The notes beneath the pieces are model-generated. The model was given only the letters and a program-made list of their open reading frames with translations, made no database searches and was not told where the DNA came from. The translations under genes and the position numbers were made by a program. Shown piece by piece: positions 1-9,772 of a stretch of 64,000 nucleotides of DNA (position 1 is its first letter; every line of letters begins with the position of its first letter). Origin of the DNA: Rhododendron vialii. Taxonomy: Eukaryota > Streptophyta > Magnoliopsida > Ericales > Ericaceae. The DNA is taken from NCBI RefSeq assembly GCF_030253575.1, contig NC_080568.1, forward strand, positions 20,050,501-20,114,500, read 5' to 3'.

Positions 1-1262
1 TTTTTCAGCTCTTGCATTCTGTGTATCTTCACGTCAATGATTCGATTTACGAGTGGTGGGAAAAATTTGGGTGTCAACATCAGTGATACTCCCTCGGTCT
101 CATTTTTCCTGCTATGCACGAGACCCTCAACTTTTTAAAGAGTCATTATAAATTTTGATTCGAATTTGAAAGCCTGGTCACTTTCCACTGCAATGTAACG
201 AGTAGGCCTTCAATTGCAATGTAATGAGTACGCCTTCGGTTGCCTTAATTTGTTCTTCTCACAATAGAGTCCTTCATTCAAGTCTGTTCACCCCGAATAG
301 AGGTCAGTTTTCTCTCTTTTGCTCTAACGTAGTTAAGATTGGATTCTTTTACTACTTGCAAAAAAATGGATTAGATTTGAAGAAATGTTGTTTTGATGTG
401 CCGTTTAGGCATGCTTTGTGTGTTAATTTGTTTTTATTTAAGTTGATCGTCAATGGGGATGTGTTGCTTGTAGAGCTGTCAATAATTTCATTGGTAGCAG
501 AAAAATGGCTTTCAAAAATTGTAGTTCTGTTGTGAACTCAATTTTCCCAAGTATATACCAGCATTTTCAAAATTTGAGCTATGTGGCAGGGCATTTGTAA
601 CACTGTTGAATTCTAGCGACTAGCATTTGGCGGTGACTTACTTTGAGGTTTCATTTATAAGGGCGTGTTTGTATTCTTGTTGAAGTCATTTTCATCTTAA
701 AAGAGGAAACATGGACTCAATTTATGGTATATTTGTATTATATTGTTGAGCATAAAAGGTGGCCTTGATAGATCACATAATGTAACATAGATTTAATCTG
801 CCAAGTCAAAATGTCATGGTTAACCTTGGAAAAATTGGAAGTTAAGAAATGCTCTTCCTTTAAAAAAGAATGCTCAAAGTCATATGTTTACCCCTAGTCC
901 CACATTGGTTTGCCACAGAAACACAAGTTTGGTTCTTCTATTTATTCTGAGTGCTAGCCTACTTTCCTTCAGCGCTGTCAAAGGCTGGCAAAACAATAAA
1001 TGCGTTGTGCCTTGAAGCATGAAGTAATTATTTAACAACGGGTTGGGTTGTTAAAACGGTAGCAGTTTTTCAGGTTCACCGGTTTGACCGTATTTCCAAG
1101 GCGGTTTTATGAAAATAGGCCGGTTTAACAAACTAAGTAATTTTGGGATTGAACCAAACCGGACAAGAGGTCGGTTGGCTATTCAACCGGCCGGTCCGAT
1201 TTTTAAAACATTGATTTGCTGGCTTGGATGCATGCCCATTATGATGCATATGTTATGGTGCA
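1..1262. other. Non-coding AT-rich stretch, no gene recognised
   Basis: I find no convincing exon here. The open frames are short and lack recognisable motifs. Positions about 1040-1200 are rich in CCGGTTT/AACCGG words, and a similar block occurs at 6385-6560, so this part is probably a dispersed repeat. The stretch ends at the target-site duplication of the Mutator-like element at 1272. Confidence 0.5.
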
Positions 1263-1271
1263 TAAATTTTG
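1263..1271. repeat. Left target-site duplication of Mutator-like copy 1
   Basis: The sequence TAAATTTTG lies immediately outside the left inverted repeat. It is identical to 4642-4650 on the other side. Confidence 0.85.
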
Positions 1272-1541
1272 TAAAAAATTATTGGGAAGTCCACTATAGC
1301 ATATTTGTAACCCACTAAATCCACTTCTAAATTTCAAAACCCCTCTAGTCCACTAATTAGGTTTTGGTGAGGCCTTAAGTCCAATTCAATTAAAAAAGGA
1401 ATTAGTTCAGGACCAAAATATCCTTACCTTTAAAAACTGTTAATCTGATATATTTCACTCCTATAAAATCTCCCATATCCCACTCCTATAAAATCTCTCA
1501 TATTCACGTTGTTCCCATATCCAGAAGGGAAACAGAGTCCA

Positions 1542-1544
<3 letters not shown>

Positions 1545-1602
<58 letters not shown>
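1545..1602. repeat. (GA)n microsatellite inside Mutator-like copy 1
   Basis: This is an almost pure GA run of about 58 bp near the left end of the element. Copy 2 has a GA-rich tract near the equivalent end (about 43848-43872). Confidence 0.95.
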
Positions 1603-1606
<4 letters not shown>

Positions 1607-2002
1607 ATTACCCTTTCCATTCAAATCCCATATTTTAAACCCATTATCCGTTCTACGTTTGAAATCCCAGCAGTTACGTTGAAATAAAGCGACAGAAGAT
1701 TCTCCTTTTCTGATACACTGTATATAACGTAATTGTACATATATAACGTTATATACTCGTTCATCAGTTCTCATTTAACGTGCGATACTTACATTTTACG
1801 TTATATACTCATTCATCGGCTCGCATTTAACGTTATATGAGTTTTTGAAATCTTTTTTTATTATAATACAAGAACATATAACATTCCACGTTTACATCTG
1901 AACATACATATATTAACATAAAATGGTATATATATATAATTTTTTTGGAGTTTCGCTGCACAAAAACTCCCATATAACATTATATTTTTACTTTATTGAA
2001 TT

Positions 2003-2877
2003 GGTCCGCGCAGCGGCCTCAATGACTTGCTTCGAGTAACAATATATGTTCTTTTTTTGTTGGGAGGTACACAAGTCAAGAACTTTCATATAATGTTATA
2101 TGTTCTATTTTTTTGGAGTTTCACAGCACATAAACTCACATATAACGTTATATGTTCTACTTTATTGAATTGGTCCGCGCAGCGGCCTCATTGACTGGCT
2201 TCTGATAACCGTATATATATGAGCTTCTGGAATCTTTTTTATTACAATGCAAGAACATATAAATAATCTTATATATGTTTACAATGCAAAAACAAACAAA
2301 AAATCTTATATGTATTACTTTGCCACATAAATAAATACACAAAAAAAAAAGTAATACGTGTGAAAAAAAATAAACATATAACCTTATAACGTTATACATG
2401 AGATTCTATCTTTTCTAACTCTAAAAAAAAAAAAAAAGGAAAAAAAAGAAGAGGAGATCTCGTAACTTCTTTCCCTTTGTCACCGTCGCCTTCTTCACAG
2501 TCGACTTCACAGGTAACTTAATACTCATCCAAATTTTCTTCGACAATACCCAACAAAAGTTCTGCAAATGGTGTCTTCTTGATCTCCTGGACTTGAAGTT
2601 GTGTGAATTGCCCAGTAGGAATACTCCTTATCAGTTTTACGACAGTATTTAAAGTTGACCTGCATAAAATACAGACATTGTTACCGAATTTCATATGCAA
2701 CCATCTATATTTCAAGTTATAACATCATATATGACCTTTCAATAGCCATTACATAAAATATAACATTATATTAAAGTTAATATGGAACATATAACATTTG
2801 TATGTTGTTGTAAATCTAATGAAAATGATACAGATTATCATATATAACCATATATATAATTGGTCCGCGCAGCGGCC
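2003..2877 (+). repeat. Three GGTCCGCGCAGCGGCC boxes in Mutator-like copy 1
   Basis: The 16-base box GGTCCGCGCAGCGGCC occurs at 2003-2018, 2172-2187 and 2862-2877. Each copy is preceded by AATT, and the first two are followed by TCAATGACT or TCATTGACT. It stands out as GC-rich in AT-rich DNA. Five further copies, mostly reversed, lie in copy 2 of the element. Confidence 0.9.
2518..2715 (-). pseudogene. Possible exon remnant in the Mutator-like element
   Basis: A 65-residue open frame on the minus strand contains the stretch VVKLIRSIPTGQFTQLQVQE followed by KTPFAELLLGIVEE. The spacing of hydrophobic residues is reminiscent of the DUF1985 domain carried, with Ulp1-like proteases, by some plant MULEs. 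That is a weak resemblance by eye. A plausible upstream segment with a splice donor-like CAG/GTATGT lies near 4104 on the same strand, so the element may carry a decayed minus-strand gene. It could equally be chance coding potential. Confidence 0.25.
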
Positions 2878-4641
2878 TACTTGATCCGAATATATACCCA
2901 ACATCGATATGACCTGGACAAACCATAAACATTATATGTTATCTTATTTCGGGTTTACAAATCAAGTTCAATCAGATTTCACATATAACCATATTTATGC
3001 AGTCTTAATGACAAACAGAATAACAAAAACTGATACCTTAGGTGACTTAGTCAAGATCAAATCTATATATCAAACAGTTAAACATATGCAAACATAAGGC
3101 ATTATGTGTTACCTTATTTTGAATTTACAAAACTAATATAACCATAGTAAGGCAGACCACTGAGAACCATCAACTATAACCATAAGCATTAGCATTAGCA
3201 TATCACCATATAAACATAGAACCATGTTGCAGTGCATGTTCAATGAATATTACTGTCTTCCCATATGCAACCAAATAAATATGCAGATAACCGTTAAGGG
3301 GATAAAATTGTGTGGCTGCTACTTGTGACAGTTTGCATACTCTACGACAGAGGTTGAGTTTACTTATTGCAAAGATTCCTTAAGTTCGGAAAAAGTCTGG
3401 TTTGAACTTCGAAGAAAAGTAATTACTTTCTCAACCTCAAAATCTCTTCCAGTGTAGCTCATCATCATGCGGGATATGGACGTGGTAATAAAAAAATGTT
3501 TTACACTGTTAGTTGGATAGTTTGCAATCAGCAGTTACTCTAGGATTTTTTTCCTCCTTGAAAGAGTTACTATGTGCTGTTTTAGAGCTTTTAAAACACA
3601 TTACATAAATTTCAAGGCCTGCAAGCATATAAGTAGGATTCACTAATTTTTTTCCTTCGGACCATGTGAGGGCTTTGTCTTATTCCATGGAATTTGAGCT
3701 ATATATCATCATAATTGTTTCAGTAGAGTGATCACTATCAAGAATTTGTAGATGATGAAATTTAGCTGATAGGGACCAATTCTTAGACACAGGGTCATTG
3801 AGATTTGTCATGGAAATTCCAAGTAATAGACATACCAGTATACACACACAATTTACATTCACAATATATAACGGAATTCATATATAAGCATCATTTATAT
3901 AACCATATATACCATCAATGAAATCCCTAACTTAATTCAGCCACACCCTTACGGATCAAAGATTCATATAACCACATATTATCGCAATCAAAACCCTAAT
4001 TTAAGTTAACCAATACGTAACCGATCAAAGCTCTAACTTAACTTAACATAACTTAGCCAACCCATTCATATAACCATATATACGAAGACAAACATACCTG
4101 GTACTCGTTTCCGATGTAGGATTTGACGGCGATGGATTAATGAAGGTGAGCAATTGCGACGAGCGCGACGGCGTCCGATGGAAACGAAGGAGAACAACCG
4201 CGAAGAACGGCAACTAGGACCCGACTAGAACAGTCGAATAATGGCGATTAGCGTCCGACTAGAACAGGCGAGGAACAGAGAAGAATGTCCGACTGAATCT
4301 GGGTGAAGAACGGCGATCTAGTGCTTTTCTCGATTCTTCTACGGTTTTTCACGAAAAGTATAGTTCTTTCTGGAAAAATAATGGTGGGGGGGGGGGGGGG
4401 AAGGGAAATGGGTTTTGTACTGGATTGGGGAGAAATTTTCGGGATAGAGAAATTTCAAATGGATGTTTTTGAAATAAATGAAAAAACAGGGCAAAAAGAT
4501 TTTTTAAAATAAGGGTATATTAGTCTAAACATGATTATTATATCCTTACTAATAAGTTAGTGGACTTAAGGGGTTTTGGAATTTAGAAATGGACTTAGCG
4601 GATTTGGAAAGTGGTATAGTGGACTTATGAAAAATTCTCCC

Positions 4642-4650
4642 TAAATTTTG
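4642..4650. repeat. Right target-site duplication of Mutator-like copy 1
   Basis: The sequence TAAATTTTG directly follows the right inverted repeat and matches 1263-1271 exactly. Confidence 0.85.
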
Positions 4651-4947
4651 TTGCTCAGCGAATGTATATTTTGCCACATGCGATTAAATTTGCTATTGTA
4701 ATATTTTTTTCTCCTAATTTAGCAGTTTTGGAGACATTTGTAGGTGGATGACTTGGAGGAGGTCAGTGAATATTATTGATGCTTCAACATTCCTAAACTA
4801 ATTCGAGCTGGGTGTCCTATATGCTAGATACTGCTATGAGAATCTTATGGAGCATATCAAACTGTTTTTAACTCATCTAAACATTCCTAAGCTGGTTTAG
4901 AATCTTACATGTAAAATGTTTTTTTAGAAAAGAAATTTTAAATTTTT

Positions 4948-5023
4948 ATTTTTCGGTGTTTGGTTTGCACATGAAAATATATTTCAAAATAATGGTTTTC
5001 CCTTAGAGTGAGTATTTGATATT

Positions 5024-5064
<41 letters not shown>

Positions 5065-5222
5065 GGTTGTGGGATCATTGGAATGGGAGAATGACAGCCT
5101 GGACACCCATTGGAAAACAACTTACCGGGTTTTCTATGGTAAATCATTTTAACGCCTAAGGGTGTAAAAAATTTCCCCAAAAATCATTTTTCGGCAATTT
5201 CAACAACCAAATACCGAAAAAT
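4948..5222. mobile_element. Small fold-back (MITE-like) element with GA microsatellite
   Basis: The left end ATTTTTCGGTGTTTGGTT and the right end AACCAAATACCGAAAAAT form an imperfect inverted repeat enclosing about 275 bp. The interior carries a GA repeat (about 5024-5061). The element ends about 60 bp before the first clathrin-like exon, so it probably inserted into the preceding intron of that fragment. I could not fix a target duplication. Confidence 0.5.
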
Positions 5223-5284
5223 TTGTAAAATATTTTACGTTCAAACAAACGGAGCTTGAAAGTAACTCACATTTATATATTCAG

Positions 5285-6300
5285 TACGACGAGTTCGATA
5301 ATACTGCCACGACCTTCATGAATCATTCTCCAGAAGCATGGGACAACATGCAGTTCAAAGATGTTGCAGTCAAAGTTGCGAACGTTGAACTGGAAGAGCA
5401 TCCTGATCTTATAAATGAAATGCTTAACGTGCTTGCACTTCGCGTGACCATACACGTTTGGTTGGAATAATGCGAAAGGTTTGTAATTCTCCTAGAAAAT
5501 GTTTCTATTTATATCACCATGGATCAAAATGTCATTTCCATATGTTGTTTCAGTTATCTGGGAAAATAAAAATTTTGTGTACATTTTACGGATGTTTGGG
5601 AGACGTAGCTGGAAAATAATAATAATAATGCCCGAAAATTGACAATGTATGAAAATGTCATTGTTGAATATTTTCTGACCGGTGACACCAAGTTTTGAGG
5701 TATGCCTCATAGTCGTAGAATCCGTTTTCCTACATATTGACAAATGACATTCTAAAAAAATTGTTTCGATTATTTTGAAGGAAACAATTCAAATTTTCTT
5801 TCCTTGTGTATCATTTATATGCGCTTCACTACATGGTGCATCTCTTTGGAGCCTACTATTTCCGTTTGGTAGGATAATTCTGACGTTTCAGGTTGGTCAC
5901 TTGCTTCTTGTGAAGCCAAACATGGTTGTTGTTCAGAGCAACAATCTGACTACTATGAATGAAGCTCTTAATGAGATTGCGAGAATCAATTACTTTCGTG
6001 ATAGCTTTGATCAGATTGGACTGCACAGAAGGTTGTTGCAACTCTCTGTAACTTATGCTTCTTCTCTGTTTGTGAAGTCTGAATCGCGAACTTATGTTGC
6101 TTTGTTTGAGCAGAATGAAAAGCATGAGCTTCTGGAGATGAGGCGTGTTGCTACTTATATTTACAAAAAACCTGGTAGATGGAAGTAGTCTATTGCATTA
6201 TCAAAGAAAGACAATCTGTACAAAGATGCCATAGAGACTGCCTCACAATCTGGGGATTGCAAACTTGCTGAGGGTTGCTTGTTTACTTCATTGAACAGGT
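5285..6300 (+). pseudogene. Clathrin heavy chain pseudogene fragment
   Basis: Three exon pieces match the C-terminal repeat region of plant clathrin heavy chain, the triskelion leg subunit of coated vesicles. They are 5285-5478 ([50 protein letters not shown]), 5892-6031 ([24 protein letters not shown]) and 6114-6300 ([35 protein letters not shown]). Introns with GT/AG ends remain at 5479-5891 and 6032-6113, so this is a genomic copy and not a retrocopy. It is broken. About nine residues are missing after NVEL, and single-base deletions shift the frame near 5444 and near 6023. The acidic segment after ALNEI is largely lost, and GRWKQS has become GRWK-stop-S at 6186-6188. The full protein is about 1,700 residues, so only a small part is present. 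Confidence 0.88.
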
Positions 6301-6782
6301 ATAAACCTTGATGCAAACTCCCTTGTTACTGTAGCGGACATGCGTAGAAGCTCCTCTTTTGTTATGTTCGTGTATTGTATTTAGGGGTGATACTAGGCCG
6401 GTCCGGTTTTGGCCTATTTCTAAGAGGGTTATCCGGTTTAAAGAATTTGGTAACCAGGAACCGGTTGAAACAAGACCGGTCTGGTTTCAATCAGTTCCAC
6501 CAGTTTCGGTCTGGTTTATCCGATTTGGCCGATTTCTTTCTCTACCATAAAAAAAACCACCATACACGGCCACCACCACTATTAGGCCATCCTCGCCGCT
6601 GCCACCATCATGCCCAAACCACCATTGAAAGGTTTTGAAGCTGGATTTAAGGGGTTTTGAAGCAAAAAATCAGTGGATCCAAAGGTGTTTCAGTCGATTC
6701 AATCGGAGACGATGGATGACTGGAGTGAGAATAAGAGGGATGATGGGTTTTGTTGATCTCCTACTTCCAGATCTGTGGTGTG

Positions 6783-6831
<49 letters not shown>

Positions 6832-7385
6832 GGGAGGGAGAGAGAAATTATAGCACAACAAATTTTTTATGGCGCTATTTATATGCTAACTGGTAAATTT
6901 ATATACTATGGTTTGTTTTATTTGTCTTTATTCTTTTGCATATGAAAATTTTGAATTTCAATTTGAACTTATGATTTTTTGTTTTACTGGAGTTGTACTC
7001 CTTGCACACGCATTTCATGCAGTTGTTCATGTTTTCTCTTACACATTTAGTTTAGCTTAAAATTTCATGCTATAAAGTTCAATACATACAAGGTTCTAAT
7101 TTTTCCTTATTTTTTACATACTCCAGATTTTCACTGCTATACACATTTTCATGTATATGTTGTAAGGGTATTTGAGCAATACGTTTTGGTTTTATTGAGC
7201 CTTGAGGTAACTAATTGTATCCAAATGATTTATTTAATTGTTGGTGATGTTTCTTGACTTTATTGGGAGGCGAGTTCTGCTTTTCACTTAAGTACCTAAA
7301 AAGGCTATGAAATTTTTACCTAGTTGACCATCATGCAACATTTCTATCTTTTGAATGCATTTATTTATGTACTTGCTAAATGCAG
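6301..7385. other. Spacer with CCGGTT-rich repeat and GA microsatellite
   Basis: Between the clathrin-like and TPX2-like pseudogenes I see no exon. Positions 6385-6560 are dense in CCGGTCCGGTTT words resembling the block near 1060-1200. A GA microsatellite lies at about 6787-6828. The remainder is AT-rich. Confidence 0.5.
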
Positions 7386-9772
7386 TGCCGATCTCAGGAG
7401 AATGTAAAACTTCTCCCTGTAGTTGTTCAAGAGGAAACTAATCTGAATGGAGCTCAGGACATGGTGCAATTTCAATCGTTATTGGAGGAGACAAGAAATA
7501 AAGTGGAAATCGAAAAGGATATTGCAAATTTGGGTTCATTGAAAACTTCTGAAAAGGTCAAGTTCTAGATTTTCTAATCAGTTTTTGTTTGGAAGACAAT
7601 TAAGACTCTGAGTTTTTTTTTAATTTCTTAAGTTTCTAATTGTGGAATTTTTTGTTATCTTACATGTGGTGGTGTTTAGATAATTCCCACCAGAAAGGAG
7701 AGGAATTTGGAAGGTACAAAGAAGAAGCCAGCATCTCCTTTACTGAAAAAGTCACCACAAATTTCCACGCCGAAATTAGCAAAACCAACACCAAGCCCCA
7801 CTCTAATGTCTGCTTTGCGGTCCATAACAAAAAGGGAAAGTGGTTTAGCATTGCCAAGGAACAAGAATCTTTCTACAGGAGAAAGAAAGGAAATCGTTCC
7901 TCCACCACTACACATGTCACGTAGTTTGAGTCTTGCAAATTCTGAATCTCCTCCCACCACGACTGGAAGATCTTACTATGGAGAAAATCGGGGATAAAGA
8001 CATTGTTAAGTGGGCATTTAAGACATTTCAGAGCAATTTCAACCATGTTAGGTCTTCTAGTTATAGGATGTCTTCTAGGGAAAAGGAGGTTGGTTATCCT
8101 TTGGTGATTATTATGGCTCGTACATCTATGGCTATCTTTTTTGAAATATATTGTTACGTGATCGCAGTGAGTTTGGAATTTTTTCCATTTTGTGGATTTT
8201 GATCTCAGCCTCATTTGGCAGGTGTCAACCGCCAAGCTGGAGCAAAAGTTCTCAACTTTGACTTCTCGTAAGGAGAACGATGGGTAATTTCGAATCTTGA
8301 TTTCCTTAGAATGGAGTGTGGTAGTTATTTCTTTCCTGCACTTTTGCTAATTTCAACTCTTAAACGAGATTCGACCAACATAGTTAATCGACTATAATAT
8401 GCTTGTTTTAAGTGCAGAACTCCACAAACTTTAGTACATACCTTCTATGAAGTTTACCGAAAGGCTTGATGGCCTTTTAATTGCTCTGTCTACGTTCCTT
8501 GTCTCACCCATTACTGTGTTCCAAAGTCTGTTGGCGGCTCATCATTGGAGAATGGTTTTTGAAATTATACCAACGGAATTAGATTTCGGTAAAAACTATT
8601 TCCTGCATCGTTTCCAATACGGTCACTGAAGTACAAAATTTGGCAATGTGTAGTAATTATACCGTGTTTGCATGGATCACATTGCCTCAATGTTAAACAA
8701 TGGTGCATATGTGAAGGTTGTCATCTCTGTTGTGTGCACTTTGTAATTTCACATTAGACAATCTATCTCCATTGTGTTTGTGTTTAAACTTTTCTCCGAT
8801 TTGATCGAATTACTAGAGCTGTAAACTAAACTTTGTTGTTCTCAGATTGAGGAAAGCAGTAGAGAAGATGGATATGCTCAAAAAGGTCAATTGGGAAGAA
8901 GCTTGAATTCTCGCTTGGCTAGGTATTCTTTCTCTTTCTACACTCCACGTACTCTCTTTAAGAAGTGCAGTTCACTTTGACAAAAAAAGAAAAGAAAAAG
9001 TAGAACTGCAGTTATGGTGCTACAGTGCATATGAGTTTGACCAAACAATCTTAGAGGGGCTTTCATTTGATGTTGTGAAAATAGCATTCAAAATTTCAAA
9101 GTAATTCGATATGGCCGACAAGAACCTGCTGTAACTTGAGTCTACACATTGTCACGAACGATTTATGGCATCTAAAGCCCGTCTTTCCGAGCTGTATGTA
9201 GTCAAGCAATGCCATTTTCACCCTATTCCAATTAGCTAGATTACTTAACTACCTCAATTATATTCCTATTCTTTGATGCTTCACAATTGTAAACCAGAAA
9301 TAATTGCATAACTCGTTTTACAATTTTTTAAAAATAAAATGTTCGCAGAGAATGTTTTCCAGAGTTTTAGTACCAGATTATGAATGCAAATCTATGATAA
9401 AGTATTATAAACTATAGTTGATTTTCTAATTGGATGTCATAGTCAGTCTTCCTTCTGAAAACAATATTATTGACTTACCAAGATCAGGTTGCTTAAAGGA
9501 GCTAGTATGGATCAAAGGATCGCAAAGCTTGCGCCATCTTCTATTGGCTCGATAAGTGATGGAAGAGCTGAAAAACAAAGAGAGGTATATGTTGATCTCA
9601 TGCCTTTCTATCTCATGTAAACCATCTTCACATTTGAAGATGTAATGGTGTCTTCTGTTAACCACGTGCAGGTGTTTATTTACATTTTTGTTTGTTACAG
9701 TTTTCAAATAAGCTGGAGGGAAAATCATATGCCAAAGAAGTGGAAAAAACAGGCCTTCATTCAAAGCCAAAG
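7386..9772 (+). pseudogene. TPX2/WVD2-like microtubule protein, broken partial copy
   Basis: Six or seven exon-like pieces follow the plant TPX2-domain (WVD2-LIKE) family, whose members bind microtubules. They are 7386-7556 (acidic, unassigned), about 7679-8090 (basic Ser/Pro/Lys-rich, then MEKIGDKDIVKWAFKTFQSN), about 8221-8285 (VSTAKLEQKFST, SRKENDG), 8847-8922 (weak), about 9486-9584 (APSSIGSISDGRAEKQRE) and 9701-9772 (FSNKLEGKSYAKEVEK). The last two match the start of the TPX2 C-terminal domain (APSSFG.KSDERAEKRKEF.KLEEK). Most pieces are bounded by AG and GT. A one-base deletion near 7974 puts HMSRSLSLANSESPPTTTGR out of frame with MEKIGDKDIV. The rest of the TPX2 domain (EEKEAEIKKLR...) and the 3' end were not found before the LTR element at 12078. 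Orientation matches the clathrin fragment. Confidence 0.72.

Larger units (their letters stand above)
1272..4641. mobile_element. Mutator-like element, copy 1 (3.37 kb) with 9-bp target duplication
   Basis: The ends form an imperfect terminal inverted repeat of roughly 90-95 bp. The left end starts TAAAAAATT and runs into AAGTCCACTATAGC and AACCCACTAAATCCACTTCT. The right end, read on the other strand, starts GGGAGAATTTTTCATAAGTC and runs into the same TCCACTATA block. The 9-bp sequence TAAATTTTG occurs directly on both sides (1263-1271 and 4642-4650). Long inverted repeats plus a 9-bp duplication are typical of Mutator-like elements; this is family knowledge. No transposase domain is seen inside, so it is probably non-autonomous. 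A second member of the family lies at 41036-44075 in the opposite orientation. The interior is AT-rich, full of ATAACGTTAT-like palindromes, and has three GGTCCGCGCAGCGGCC boxes. Confidence 0.85.

Noticed and set aside
1430-1774. 114-codon minus-strand frame with a SLSLSL tract
   Set aside because: It is the translation of a GA microsatellite in the Mutator-like element. Similar frames at 4938, 6670 and 47669 have the same cause.
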